From: Kribbella albertanoniae | GTDB lineage: Bacteria; Actinomycetota; Actinomycetes; Propionibacteriales; Kribbellaceae | DNA length: 64,000 nt | Direction of reading: 5' to 3' | Assembly (NCBI RefSeq): GCF_004348455.1 | Contig: NZ_SMKA01000005.1 | Span: 40,884-104,883, forward strand | Shown: positions 8,627-18,065 of the stretch, in pieces | Layout: each line of letters starts with the position of its first letter | Position numbering within the stretch: the stretch's first letter is position 1 | Notes under the pieces: model-generated | Database searches by the model: none | Told to the model about the DNA's origin: nothing | The model's input: the letters and a program-made list of their open reading frames with translations, nothing else | Program-made: the position numbers and the translations under genes

Positions 8627-9367
8627 TTAGAAACTGGTGGCTCGTGCTCGCGGGGTTTGGGTCATCCGGAGTTCGGTGGTGAAGGCGTAGCGGTCGCCTC
8701 GGTAGAGCGCCGAGGTGTACTCGAAGACGCGGTCGCGACTGTCGAAGCTGATGCCGTGGGTGGCCAGACACGGCTGGGTGACCGGGATGTCGAGCCAGGC
8801 GGCGGTCTTGGCGTCGGGCATGACTGGTTCGAGCCGCGACGTGCCGCTGACCACGTCGATGCCGTAGCGGTTCGTCAGCAGGTCGTACATGGACCCGTTG
8901 AGATCCTCGGCCTCCAGGCCGGGAACGTAGGCCGCGGGCAAAGTGGTCCGCTCGACCACCATCGGGAAGTCGTCGGCCAGCCGCAATCGGGTGAACGCGA
9001 TGATCGGATCCCCGACCGGAATCCGCAGCCTCCGAGCGGCTGCCCGCTCAGCCTTCTGGTGGCGGAACTCGAGTACCTGGTTGCCCGGCCGCATCCCGCG
9101 CCGGCGGATGTCCTCGGAGAACCCGATCATCCCCAGCCAGCGCGCCACCTTCGGGCGGGTGGTGTACGTGCCGCTGCCGTGCCGCCGTACCAGCAGCTCT
9201 TCGATCACGAGCTCGTCGACAGCACGACGCAACGTCATCCGTGCCACGTTCCAGCGCACGGCCAGCTCCCGTTCGGGCGGCAGCGCAGCGCCCTCCGGCA
9301 GCGTGTCGATCAAACTCAGCAACAACGCCCGGATCTCGGCGGCCTTCCCCGGCAGCGAACCATGCAT
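8627..9367 (-). CDS. GntR/HutC-family transcriptional regulator
   Basis: 246-residue repressor-type protein. The winged helix at residues 8-70 contains [32 protein letters not shown] effector domain at about residues 90-235 ends in [11 protein letters not shown], typical of HutC relatives that sense sugars, amino acids or their phosphates. The start at 9367 is chosen over 9391 because AAGAGG lies 5 bases before it. It sits 37 bases upstream of the two hydrolase genes in the same direction and is the likely local regulator. Confidence 0.88.
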   Translation of the reverse strand: MHGSLPGKAAEIRALLLSLIDTLPEGAALPPERELAVRWNVARMTLRRAVDELVIEELLVRRHGSGTYTTRPKVARWLGMIGFSEDIRRRGMRPGNQVLEFRHQKAERAAARRLRIPVGDPIIAFTRLRLADDFPMVVERTTLPAAYVPGLEAEDLNGSMYDLLTNRYGIDVVSGTSRLEPVMPDAKTAAWLDIPVTQPCLATHGISFDSRDRVFEYTSALYRGDRYAFTTELRMTQTPRARATSF

Positions 9368-9759
9368 GCCTCTTGGGTAACACCCCAGCATGCCCCACCG
9401 AAAGCTTTTCCACCGCCGTCGAAGCCATCCTCACTAGACCACCGAAGAACCCGGGCCGCGCGAGCGCATCAGGTCCACTTGGGTACGGCGATTGTGGTGG
9501 GGCGGCGAGGCGGACCTGCGCCACTGATCAACCCGCTCCTGACCGCTTCAGGCCGCTCGCGCTGAGCGGGAACCCAGCAGGCCGCGCGCAGTTGGTCAGT
9601 GCTGGCGGTCCGCACATCCGATTGGTCCACCAGGAACCGGGTAGCTGGAGAGCGCGCTGTCCGTCCTCGAAAGTCTTCATTCGGAAAACAAGCGCGCTTG
9701 ATTCTTTTTGGGGATCGTGCCAATGTCGGGGGCACGATCTCCACCCCCTGGGAGTGCGC
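9368..9759. other. intergenic region between divergent GntR gene and catabolic operon
   Basis: About 390 bases without a convincing gene. The right part (9675-9725) is AT-rich for this genome and holds a palindrome, so it is the likely promoter/operator of the operon starting at 9760. The left part shows only short shadow frames. Confidence 0.5.
9689..9700. promoter_or_regulatory. 12-bp palindrome, candidate TetR operator
   Basis: CAAGCGCGCTTG is a perfect palindrome flanked by AAAA on the left and TTTT-rich sequence on the right, which extends the dyad imperfectly. It lies 60 bases before the first gene of the operon. The operon ends with its own TetR gene, so autoregulation through this site is plausible. 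Confidence 0.45.
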
Positions 9760-10548
9760 GTGCTTGTTGACGAGGTGCTGGCGGATCTGTGGGCCGAGGG
9801 TGCTGAGCTGGATCGGCTTGTTGGTGGGTTGGCTGCTGACGAGTGGGCTCGGCCGACGCCGGCTGACGGATGGACGATCGCGCATCAGATTGCGCATCTG
9901 GCGTGGACGGATGAGGCCGCGCGGATGGCGGTGGCAGAGCCGGAGGGGTTTGCGGAGCTGCTCAAGCAGGGGGCGGCCAATCCGACTGGGTACGTCGACG
10001 ATGCGGCGGCTGAGGGTGCGGCGCTGCCGCCGGATCAGTTGCTGGTGTATTGGCGGGAGTCGCGGGCGGACCTGGCCGAGGTGCTGAAGGGGGTGCCGGC
10101 TGGGGAGAAGATTCCGTGGTTCGGGCCGCCGATGAGCGCTACGTCGATGGCTACTGCGCGGCTGATGGAGACGTGGGCGCACGGGCAGGATGTGGCTGAT
10201 GCGCTGGGGGTTCGGCGGCTGCCGAGCAATCGGCTGCGGCATGTTGCGCATCTGGCGGTGCGGACGCGCGGGTTCGCGTACCTGCTGCACGGGCGGACGG
10301 CACCGGACGCCGAGATTCGGGTCGAGTTGACCGGGCCGGATGGGGATGTGTGGAGCTGGGGGCCGGAGGATGCGGCGCAGCGGGTGAGTGGGCCGGCGTT
10401 GGACTTCTGTTTGCTGGCGACTCAGCGGCGGCATCGCGACGATCTCGCGGTTGTCGCCGAGGGTGCGGATGCGGACGAGTGGCTGGGGATCGTGCAGGCG
10501 TTCGCGGGGTTGCCGGGTAAGGGACGCGAGCCGGGGCAGTTCGCGTGA
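9760..10548 (+). CDS. TIGR03084-type metal/mycothiol-dependent protein
   Basis: 262-residue DinB-fold protein of the maleylpyruvate-isomerase-like superfamily. The N-terminal motif [13 protein letters not shown] (near residue 40) and the later [12 protein letters not shown] (near residue 145) supply the His/Asp residues that bind a divalent metal in this family. The GTG at 9760 follows GGGAG by 5 bases and is preferred over the GTG at 9754. It overlaps the next gene by GTGA. TIGR03084 proteins are often found beside AtuA-like genes; the exact reaction is unknown. Confidence 0.8.
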   Translation: MLVDEVLADLWAEGAELDRLVGGLAADEWARPTPADGWTIAHQIAHLAWTDEAARMAVAEPEGFAELLKQGAANPTGYVDDAAAEGAALPPDQLLVYWRESRADLAEVLKGVPAGEKIPWFGPPMSATSMATARLMETWAHGQDVADALGVRRLPSNRLRHVAHLAVRTRGFAYLLHGRTAPDAEIRVELTGPDGDVWSWGPEDAAQRVSGPALDFCLLATQRRHRDDLAVVAEGADADEWLGIVQAFAGLPGKGREPGQFA

Positions 10549-12257
10549 ACGCGCCCATCCGGATCGGGAACGCTTCGGGGTTCTATGGAGATCGGTTCAG
10601 CGCGGTGCAGGAGATGCTGACCGGTGGGCCGCTGGATGTGCTGACCGGGGACTACCTGGCTGAGCTGACGATGTTGATCCTCGGGCGGGATCGCCTGAAG
10701 GATCCGTCGCTCGGCTATGCGCGGACGTTCCTGAAGCAGCTCGAAACCAGTCTCGGCGAGGCGCTCGATCGGGGCGTGAAGATCGTCAGCAACGCCGGCG
10801 GCCTGAACCCGGCTGGCCTCGCGCAAGCGATCCAAGAACTCGCGGACCGCCTCGGCCTGCATCCGAAGATCGCGTACGTCGAGGGCGACGACCTGCTCGC
10901 CCGAGCCGCCGAGCTCGACCTCGGTACGCCGTTGACGGCCAACGCGTATCTCGGCGCCTGGGGAATCGCCGAGGCACTGCAGGCCGGGGCCGACGTCGTC
11001 GTGACCGGTCGCGTCACCGACGCATCCGTGATCGTCGGACCCGCCGCGGCGCACCACGGATGGAAGCGGACCCAGTACGACGAACTCGCGGGCGCGGTGG
11101 CCGCCGGGCATGTGATCGAGTGCGGCTGCCAGGCAACGGGCGGCAACTACTCGTTCTTCAGCGAGATCCGCGACCTCGGCCGGCCCGGGTTCCCGATCGC
11201 GGAGATCCATGCGGACGGCAGCAGCATCATCACCAAACATGACAAGACCGGTGGCGCGGTCACGATCGACACGGTCAAGGCACAGTTGCTGTACGAGATC
11301 ACCGGCGCCCGGTATGCCGGTCCGGACGTGACCACCCGCCTCGACACGATCGAACTCAGCGAAGACGGTGACGACCGGATCCGGATCAGCGGGGTCCGTG
11401 GTGAGGCGCCACCGCCGACGTACAAGGTCTCGTTGAACAGCGTGGGCGGCTTCCGCAACGAGGTGACCTTCGTGCTGACCGGCTTGCAGTTGGAGGAGAA
11501 GGCCGAGCTGGTCAAGGCGCAGCTCGAGCGAGGGCTCGCGAAGCAGCCGGCCGAGCTGCAGTGGACGCTCGCCTGGACGGAGAAGCCGAACGCGGATTCC
11601 GAGGAGGAGGCCAGCGTCTTCCTGCGCTGCGCGGTGAAGGATCCGGATCCGAAGGTGGTCGGCCGGGCGTTCTCCAGTGCTGCGGTCGAGTTGGCGTTGT
11701 CGAGCTACCCCGGGTTCCACGCGGTCGCGCCGCCTGGGGACGGATCGCCGTACGGCGTCTTCCGGGCCGGGTACGTCGATATCCACGAGGTGGAGCACGT
11801 CGTCGTACTGCCCGATGGGGCGCGGGTGATCATCGAACCTGCAGCGGAGACGCAGCCTCTGACTCCGGCTGAGGATGCGGGGCTGCCGATCCCGTTGCCG
11901 TCGCTGGCGTCGACGGGTCGGCCGCGGACGCGTGAGGTTCCGCTCGGACGGCTCGTGGGTGCGCGGTCCGGGGACAAGGGCGGCGACGCGAACGTCGGGG
12001 TGTGGGTGCGCGACGAGAAGGCGTGGCGGTGGTTGGCGCACACGCTGACTGTTGAGCTGTTCCAGGAGTTGCTGCCGGAGACTGCCGAGCTGACCGTGAC
12101 GCGGTACCTGCTGCCCAATCTGCTGGCGATGAACTTCGTGGTCGAGGGGTTGCTGGGTGAAGGGGTTGCCGCGCAGGCGCGGTTCGATCCGCAGGCCAAG
12201 GCGGTCGGCGAATGGTTGCGATCTCGATATGTCGACATCCCGGAGATGTTGCTGTGA
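10545..12257 (+). CDS. atuA: AtuA-like acyclic terpene utilisation protein
   Basis: 570 residues, GTG start coupled by a GTGA overlap to the preceding gene. The N-terminal 450 residues match DUF1446/AtuA ([50 protein letters not shown]). The C-terminal part ([19 protein letters not shown]) is the short AtuA-associated domain often found fused, as here. AtuA is essential for citronellol/geraniol growth in Pseudomonas, but its chemistry is not settled. Its presence points the operon towards isoprenoid or methyl-branched acids. Confidence 0.9.
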   Translation: MNAPIRIGNASGFYGDRFSAVQEMLTGGPLDVLTGDYLAELTMLILGRDRLKDPSLGYARTFLKQLETSLGEALDRGVKIVSNAGGLNPAGLAQAIQELADRLGLHPKIAYVEGDDLLARAAELDLGTPLTANAYLGAWGIAEALQAGADVVVTGRVTDASVIVGPAAAHHGWKRTQYDELAGAVAAGHVIECGCQATGGNYSFFSEIRDLGRPGFPIAEIHADGSSIITKHDKTGGAVTIDTVKAQLLYEITGARYAGPDVTTRLDTIELSEDGDDRIRISGVRGEAPPPTYKVSLNSVGGFRNEVTFVLTGLQLEEKAELVKAQLERGLAKQPAELQWTLAWTEKPNADSEEEASVFLRCAVKDPDPKVVGRAFSSAAVELALSSYPGFHAVAPPGDGSPYGVFRAGYVDIHEVEHVVVLPDGARVIIEPAAETQPLTPAEDAGLPIPLPSLASTGRPRTREVPLGRLVGARSGDKGGDANVGVWVRDEKAWRWLAHTLTVELFQELLPETAELTVTRYLLPNLLAMNFVVEGLLGEGVAAQARFDPQAKAVGEWLRSRYVDIPEMLL

Positions 12258-13381
12258 GCGCCGAACGGTTAGCACTGAGAGAGAGCGTGCGGCGGTTCAT
12301 GGCGGCGGAGGTGTTGCCGCAGCTGGATCAGTGGGAACGGGACGGCGAGCTGCCGCGAGAACTGCACAAGAAGGCTGGTGCGCTGGGGCTGCTCGGGGTG
12401 GCGTTTCCCGAGGAGGTCGGCGGGGGCGGTGGGTCGTTGCGCGACATGCTCGCGGTGGTTGAGGAGATGCATTACGCGGGCGGTTCGGGTGGGTTGGTCG
12501 CGTCGCTGCTCACCTGTGGAATCGCCGTACCGCATATCGTTGCTGCGGGCAATCAAGAGCAGATCGACCGGTGGGTGCTGCCGACGCTGGAAGGCGAACT
12601 GATCGGCGCGCTCGCGATCACCGAACCCGATGGTGGTTCGGATGTTGCGTCGCTGCGGACGACCGCCGTACGCGATGGTGATTTCTTTGTGGTCAATGGC
12701 GCGAAGACCTACATCACCTCAGGGGTGCGCGCGGACTTCGTCACGACTGCGGTCCGCACGGAGGGTCCGGGTGCGCACGGGGTCAGTCTGCTGGTGCTGG
12801 AACGCGGGATGTTCGAGGTGTCGCGGAAGCTGGAGAAGATGGGCTGGCTCTGCTCGGACACTGCCGAGCTGAGCTTCACTGATGTCCGGGTGCCGGTGCA
12901 GAACCTCGTCGGCGCGCCGGGTTCGGGCTTCGTCCAACTGGCGGTGAACTTCGTGGCTGAACGACTCACGCTCGCCGTCCAGGCGTACGCCGGCGCACAG
13001 CGCGCGCTCGACCTGACTGTGCGGTGGTGCCGGGATCGGGAGACGTTCGGGCGACCGTTGATCTCGCGGCAGACGGTTCAGCACACGCTCACCGAGATGG
13101 CCCGGCGGATCGACGTCGCGCGGGTGTACGTGCAGCACGTCGCCGAGCGGGCCGAGCGTGGCGATGACGTGATCGCGGAGACGTGTTTCGCGAAGAACAC
13201 GGCGGTCGAGGCCGGGCAGTGGGTGTGCGACCAGGCGCTGCAGTTGCACGGCGGGCTCGGGTACATGCGCGAGTCCGAGATCGAGCGCCAGTACCGCGAC
13301 CAACGCATCCTCGGCATCGGCGGTGGTGCGACCGAAATCCTCACCAGCCTGGCAGCCAAACGACTGGGGTACACCTCATGA
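12254..13381 (+). CDS. acyl-CoA dehydrogenase, isovaleryl/citronellyl type
   Basis: 375-residue flavoenzyme for alpha,beta-dehydrogenation of an acyl-CoA. FAD and substrate motifs are present (ALAITEPDGGSDVASL, CRDRETFGRPL, LHGGLGYMRE). The usual C-terminal catalytic Glu site (IYEGT in MCAD) reads IGGGAT. A Glu is present instead in NFVAERLTLA of the helix that carries the base in isovaleryl-CoA dehydrogenase. This places it with LiuA/AtuD-like enzymes for 3-methyl-branched acyl-CoAs. GTGA overlap upstream, ATGA overlap downstream. Confidence 0.88.
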   Translation: MSAERLALRESVRRFMAAEVLPQLDQWERDGELPRELHKKAGALGLLGVAFPEEVGGGGGSLRDMLAVVEEMHYAGGSGGLVASLLTCGIAVPHIVAAGNQEQIDRWVLPTLEGELIGALAITEPDGGSDVASLRTTAVRDGDFFVVNGAKTYITSGVRADFVTTAVRTEGPGAHGVSLLVLERGMFEVSRKLEKMGWLCSDTAELSFTDVRVPVQNLVGAPGSGFVQLAVNFVAERLTLAVQAYAGAQRALDLTVRWCRDRETFGRPLISRQTVQHTLTEMARRIDVARVYVQHVAERAERGDDVIAETCFAKNTAVEAGQWVCDQALQLHGGLGYMRESEIERQYRDQRILGIGGGATEILTSLAAKRLGYTS

Positions 13382-14982
13382 GCACCGTAACGTCCGAACA
13401 TCCGGAGACCACGCCCTCCGATCCTTCGGACGTTAATCGTCGGGGGATGCTGGACAAGCTCGCGGCACTCGACGCTGAGCATGCGAAGGCGTTGGCGGGG
13501 GGTGGGGAGAAGTATGTGGCGCGGCATCACGCGCGCGGGAAGTTGCTGGCGCGGGAGCGGATCGAGTTGCTGATTGATCCGGACAGCGCGTTTCTGGAGT
13601 TGTCGCCGTTGGCTGGGTGGGGGTCGGACTTCACGGTTGGCGCGAGTTTGGTGACGGGGATCGGCGTCGTGGAGGGCGTTGAGTGTCTGATCACGGCGAA
13701 TGACCCGACCGTGAAGGGTGGCGCGAGTAACCCGTGGACGTTGCGGAAGGCGTTGCGGTCGGACGAGATCGCGCGGGCGAACCGGCTGCCGGTGATCAGC
13801 CTGGTCGAGTCCGGCGGCGCGGATCTGCCGACGCAGAAGGAGATCTTCATCCCGGGCGGCGCGATGTTCCGGAATCTGACCCGGCTGTCGGCCGAAGGGA
13901 TCCCGACGATCGCGCTGGTGTTCGGCAATTCGACCGCGGGCGGTGCGTACATCCCGGGGATGAGCGACTACGTGGTGATGGTCGACGGGGGCGCGAAGGT
14001 GTTCCTGGCCGGGCCGCCGCTGGTGAAGATGGCGACCGGTGAGGACGCCGACGACGAATCGCTCGGTGGTGCGTCGATGCACGCGCGGAAGTCGGGGCTG
14101 GCGGACTACTTCGCGGTCGACGAGCAGGACGCGATCCGGCTCGGGCGGCAGATCGTGTCGCGGTTGAACTGGACGAAGCAGGGGCCCGCGGCAGCGCCGT
14201 CGTACCGGGAGCCTTTGTACGACGCGGACGAGCTGCTCGACATCGTGCCGGGGGATCTGAAGATCCCGTTCGATCCGCGGGACGTGATCGCTCGGGTGGT
14301 GGACGGGTCGGTGTTTGACGAGTTCAAGCCGTTGTACGGGTCGTCGCTGGCGACTGGATGGGCGTCGGTGCACGGGTATCCGGTGGGGATTCTGGCGAAC
14401 GCGCGCGGCGTGCTGTTCAGCGAGGAGTCGCAAAAGGCGGCACAGTTCATCCAGCTGGCGAATCGGTCGGATACGCCGCTGATCTTCCTGCACAACACGA
14501 CCGGGTACATGGTCGGTCAGGAGTATGAGCAGGGCGGGATCATCAAGCACGGTGCGCAGATGATCAACGCGGTCGCCAACTCCAAGGTGCCGCACGTATC
14601 GATCCTGATGGGCGCGTCGTACGGCGCCGGGCACTACGGGATGTGTGGGCGCGCGTTCGATCCACGGTTCCTGTTCGCGTGGCCGTCGGCGAAGTCGGCG
14701 GTGATGGGGCCGCAGCAGTTGGCCGGGGTGTTGTCGATCGTGGCGCGGGCTGCTTCGGAGGCGAAGGGGCTGCCGTACGACGAGGACGGGGACGCGAAGA
14801 TGCGCGCGTACGTCGAGGGTCAGATCGAGGCGGAGTCGCTGCCGATGTTCCTCTCCGGACGCCTGTACGACGACGGTGTCATCGATCCCCGGGATACGCG
14901 AACCGTGCTGGGTATCTGTCTGTCCGCGATCCACTCCGCACCGGTGGAGGGCACGTCCTCCTTCGGTGTCTTTCGGCTGTGA
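13378..14982 (+). CDS. acyl-CoA carboxylase, carboxyltransferase (beta) subunit
   Basis: 534-residue biotin-dependent carboxyltransferase of the methylcrotonyl/geranyl-CoA carboxylase group. Core motifs are ARERIELLID, the VESGGADLP stretch, FGNSTAGGAYIPGMSDY, LHNTTGYMVGQEYE and MGASYGAGHYGMCGRAF. It transfers CO2 from carboxybiotin to the enoyl-CoA and pairs with the biotin carboxylase encoded next. ATGA overlap with the upstream dehydrogenase. The first 20 residues (STVTSEHPETTPSDPSD) are encoded by an inserted-looking copy of palindromic repeat family 2; the conserved protein starts after them, near RRGMLDKL. Confidence 0.92.
   Translation: MSTVTSEHPETTPSDPSDVNRRGMLDKLAALDAEHAKALAGGGEKYVARHHARGKLLARERIELLIDPDSAFLELSPLAGWGSDFTVGASLVTGIGVVEGVECLITANDPTVKGGASNPWTLRKALRSDEIARANRLPVISLVESGGADLPTQKEIFIPGGAMFRNLTRLSAEGIPTIALVFGNSTAGGAYIPGMSDYVVMVDGGAKVFLAGPPLVKMATGEDADDESLGGASMHARKSGLADYFAVDEQDAIRLGRQIVSRLNWTKQGPAAAPSYREPLYDADELLDIVPGDLKIPFDPRDVIARVVDGSVFDEFKPLYGSSLATGWASVHGYPVGILANARGVLFSEESQKAAQFIQLANRSDTPLIFLHNTTGYMVGQEYEQGGIIKHGAQMINAVANSKVPHVSILMGASYGAGHYGMCGRAFDPRFLFAWPSAKSAVMGPQQLAGVLSIVARAASEAKGLPYDEDGDAKMRAYVEGQIEAESLPMFLSGRLYDDGVIDPRDTRTVLGICLSAIHSAPVEGTSSFGVFRL
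13388..13435. repeat. palindromic repeat family 2, copy inside a coding region
   Basis: Arms TAACGTCCGAA and TTCGGACGTTA (11 bp, perfect) enclose CCGGAG and CCCTCCG segments. The same arms and internal GGAGG/CCTCC occur at 43579-43627 and 43642-43688. Here the element lies in frame within codons 4-20 of the carboxyltransferase gene. Confidence 0.75.
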
Positions 14983-15014
14983 TCCGGATGTCCACTTCAG
15001 CCAAGGAGCCGCGC

Positions 15015-16898
15015 GTGATCACATCCGTGCTTGTTGCCAACCGCGGGGAGATCGCTCGTCGGGTGTTCCGGACAGCTCGGTCGTTGGGGCTGTCGACAGT
15101 CGCCGTTTACTCCACGGCTGACGCCGATGCGCCGTACGTCGATGAGGCGGATGCGGCGGTGCATTTGCCGGGGAACGCGCCTGGGGAGACGTATCTGCGC
15201 GGGGAGTTGGTGATTGAGGCGGCGCTGCGGGCGGGGGCGGATGCGGTGCATCCGGGGTATGGGTTCCTGTCGGAGAACGCTGGGTTTGCCCAAGCGGTGA
15301 TCGAGGCTGGGTTGACGTGGATCGGGCCGCCGGTGGATGCGATCTCGTCGATGGGTTCGAAGATCGAGGCTAAGAAGCTGATGGCCGCGGCTGGGGTGCC
15401 GGTATTGGCTGAGCTCACGCCGGCTGAGGTTTCGGAGGCTGACCTGCCGGTGCTCGTGAAGGCCTCGGCGGGTGGTGGTGGGCGCGGGATGCGGGTGGTG
15501 TCGCGGCTCGCGGATCTGCCGGGTGAGATCGAGGCGGCGTCGGCGGAGGCGTTGTCGGCGTTCGGAGATGGGACTGTTTTTTGCGAGCGGTATCTGCCGG
15601 CCGGGCGGCATGTCGAGGTGCAGATCCTGGCTGATCAGCACGGGACGATCTGGGCGGTCGGGGAGCGGGAGTGCTCGATCCAGCGGCGGCATCAGAAGGT
15701 GGTCGAGGAGGCGCCGTCGCCGTTGGTTTCCCGCATCCCATCCATGCGTCCGTTGCTGTTCGACGCGGCCCGGAAGGCTGCGGCGGCGATCAGTTACGTC
15801 GGGGCGGGGACCGTTGAGTTCCTGGCTGATGAGGACGGGAACTTCTACTTCCTCGAGATGAACACCCGCCTCCAGGTTGAGCACCCGGTCACGGAAGAGA
15901 CCACAGGGCTGGACCTTGTGGAGCTGCAGATCGCGGTTGCGGACGGCCTAAAGCTTTCGGACGAGCCGCCTCCCACCGTGGGGCATGCGATCGAAGTGCG
16001 CTTGTACGCCGAGGACCCGCACCACGACTGGCAGCCGCAGACCGGTGTGCTTCACAAGTTCGCGGTGGATCCGAGTGTGCGGGTGGACTCGGGGGTGGAG
16101 GATGGGTCGATCGTCTCCCCTTACTACGACTCGATGCTGGCCAAGGTGGTTGCCTTCGGCCCCGATCGGACAGCCGTTGCGAGGCGGTTGGCGGGGGTTC
16201 TGGAGCGGGCGACCATCCATGGGGTGGGTACCAACCGGGACCTGCTCGCGTGGATCTTGAGGCATCCGGCGTTCTTGGCTGGGGAGACTGATACTGCGTT
16301 CTTCGCCACGCACGGGATTGGTGGGGCCGCTGGGTCCGCGGAGATGGCTGCGCTGGCGGCGGCGTTGGCGGACGCGGCGGGGCGGACCGGGCCGGTTCGG
16401 GTGCCTAGTGGGTGGCGGAACTTGGCGTCGCAGCCCCAGCGGAAGAGCTATCGGGTGGGCGAAACCACTTATGACGTGGAGTATCGGCTGACCCGGGACG
16501 GGTTGGTGGTCGAGGGCAACATTCAGCTGGTCGAGAGTTCGCCGGAGCGCGTCGTACTGGAGATTGACGGCGTACGGCGGGTGTTCGAGGTGGCGGCGTA
16601 CGACGGGCTGGTTTGTGTGGGGTCGGTCAATCTGATTCCGGTACCGCGGTTCGTGGATCCGTCGGAGCAGGTGGCAGCGGGGTCGTTGGTGGCGCCGATG
16701 CCGGGGACGGTGATCCGGGTCGGGGTCAAGGTCGGTGAGGTGGTGAAGCAGGGGCAGCCGCTGTTGTGGCTGGAGGCGATGAAGATGGAGCACACGATCG
16801 CCGCGCCGGTCGACGGTGTCGTCGGTGAGCTCAAGGTCGAAGCAGGTCAACAGGTCGAGGTCGGCGCCGTACTGGCTGTCGTTGGGGAGAACGCATGA
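15015..16898 (+). CDS. acyl-CoA carboxylase, biotin carboxylase/BCCP (alpha) subunit
   Basis: 627-residue alpha subunit. The biotin carboxylase domain occupies residues 1-445 (VLVANRGEIARRVFRTA, ATP-grasp loop GGGGRGM, ECSIQRRHQKV, EMNTRLQVEHPVTE). A linker follows, then a biotinyl domain at about residues 555-627 with the biotinylated Lys in EAMKMEH. It carboxylates its own biotin with ATP and bicarbonate. The GTG at 15015 is chosen because AGGAG lies 6 bases before it; an in-frame ATG at 14988 lacks such a site. The gap to the beta subunit is 32 bases and the 3' end overlaps the next gene by ATGA. Confidence 0.92.
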   Translation: MITSVLVANRGEIARRVFRTARSLGLSTVAVYSTADADAPYVDEADAAVHLPGNAPGETYLRGELVIEAALRAGADAVHPGYGFLSENAGFAQAVIEAGLTWIGPPVDAISSMGSKIEAKKLMAAAGVPVLAELTPAEVSEADLPVLVKASAGGGGRGMRVVSRLADLPGEIEAASAEALSAFGDGTVFCERYLPAGRHVEVQILADQHGTIWAVGERECSIQRRHQKVVEEAPSPLVSRIPSMRPLLFDAARKAAAAISYVGAGTVEFLADEDGNFYFLEMNTRLQVEHPVTEETTGLDLVELQIAVADGLKLSDEPPPTVGHAIEVRLYAEDPHHDWQPQTGVLHKFAVDPSVRVDSGVEDGSIVSPYYDSMLAKVVAFGPDRTAVARRLAGVLERATIHGVGTNRDLLAWILRHPAFLAGETDTAFFATHGIGGAAGSAEMAALAAALADAAGRTGPVRVPSGWRNLASQPQRKSYRVGETTYDVEYRLTRDGLVVEGNIQLVESSPERVVLEIDGVRRVFEVAAYDGLVCVGSVNLIPVPRFVDPSEQVAAGSLVAPMPGTVIRVGVKVGEVVKQGQPLLWLEAMKMEHTIAAPVDGVVGELKVEAGQQVEVGAVLAVVGENA

Positions 16899-18052
16899 GC
16901 TTCGTGGAGTCGGAAGAGCGTCAAGCGCTGCGCAAGGCGGTCGGCGAGCTGGGGAAGAAGTACGGCTACGAGTGGTTCGACAAGCAGGCGCGCAGCGGGG
17001 GGAACACCAGCGAGCTGTGGCAGGAGGCCGGGAAGCTGGGCTACCTCGGCGTCAACCTGCCCGAGGAGTACGGCGGCGGTGGCGGCGGCATGGGTGATCT
17101 GTCGATCGTGCTCGAGGAGCTCGGTACGGCGGGATGCCCGCTGCTGATGATGGTCGTGTCGTCGTCGATCGTCGGCACGGTGATCACGCGGTTCGGCACG
17201 GCTGAGCAGAAGCAGCAGTGGTTGCCCGGGCTGGCCGACGGGTCGACCACGATGGCGTTCGCGATCACCGAGCCCGATGCGGGATCGAATTCGCACCAGA
17301 TCACCACGACTGCCCGCCGTACCGAGGACGGCTGGTCGTTGTCCGGGCGGAAGGTGTTCATCTCCGGACTCGACGTGGCACAGGCGATGCTGGTGGTCGG
17401 GCGGACCGAGGATGCCCGGACCGGCAAGCTGAAGCCGGCGTTGTTCGTCGTACCGACGGATGCGGCCGGGGTCGAGTTCCAGCAGATCGAGATGGATCTG
17501 ATCAGCCCGGACAAGCAGTTCACGCTGTTCCTGGACGACGTTCAGCTGCCGCCAGAGGCGTTGGTCGGGTCCGAGGACGCGGCGCTGATGCAGTTGTTCG
17601 CGGGGCTGAACCCGGAGCGGATCATGGCGTCGGCGTTCGCGATCGGGATCGCCCGGCACGCGCTCGGCAAGGCGATCGCGTACGTCAAGGAGCGGACGGT
17701 CTGGAAGACTCCGATCGGCGCCCACCAGGCGATCGCGCACCCGCTGGCGCAGATCAAGATCGAGCTCGAACTGGCCCGGCTGATGATGCAGAAGGCGGCC
17801 GCGCTGTACGACGCCGGTGACGACCTGGGCGCGGGTGAGGCCGCGAACATGGCCAAGTACGCCGCGGGTGAGGTTGCGGTCCGCGCCACCGACCAGGCGG
17901 TCCAGTCGCTCGGCGGCAACGGCATGACCAAGGAGTACGGCGTCGCTGCGCTCTCCACGGCCGCTCGCGCGGCCCGGATCGCGCCGGTGAGCCGGGAGAT
18001 GATCCTCAACTTCGTCGCCCAGCACAGCCTGGGTCTCCCCAAATCCTACTGA
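16895..18052 (+). CDS. acyl-CoA dehydrogenase (second copy in operon)
   Basis: 385 residues, clearly divergent from the enzyme at 12254. Family motifs are present (AFAITEPDAGSNSHQI, ERTVWKTPIGAHQAIAHPLA, QSLGGNGMTKEYGVAAL). The MCAD-type Glu position is occupied by IAPVSRE; NPERIM supplies a Glu at the isovaleryl-type location. The C-terminus ends unusually in HSLGLPKSY. A second dehydrogenase could act on a later chain-shortened intermediate of the same substrate. ATGA overlap with the biotin carboxylase gene. Confidence 0.88.
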   Translation: MSFVESEERQALRKAVGELGKKYGYEWFDKQARSGGNTSELWQEAGKLGYLGVNLPEEYGGGGGGMGDLSIVLEELGTAGCPLLMMVVSSSIVGTVITRFGTAEQKQQWLPGLADGSTTMAFAITEPDAGSNSHQITTTARRTEDGWSLSGRKVFISGLDVAQAMLVVGRTEDARTGKLKPALFVVPTDAAGVEFQQIEMDLISPDKQFTLFLDDVQLPPEALVGSEDAALMQLFAGLNPERIMASAFAIGIARHALGKAIAYVKERTVWKTPIGAHQAIAHPLAQIKIELELARLMMQKAAALYDAGDDLGAGEAANMAKYAAGEVAVRATDQAVQSLGGNGMTKEYGVAALSTAARAARIAPVSREMILNFVAQHSLGLPKSY

Positions 18053-18065
18053 GAGGCCGCCGCCC

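Noticed and set aside
10422..12275. 617-residue minus-strand frame opposite atuA
   Set aside because: Arg/Asp/Pro-rich antisense shadow of a clear plus-strand gene with conserved motifs.
13078..14934. 618-residue minus-strand frame opposite the carboxyltransferase
   Set aside because: Antisense shadow; no motifs, and composition dominated by Arg, His and Pro.
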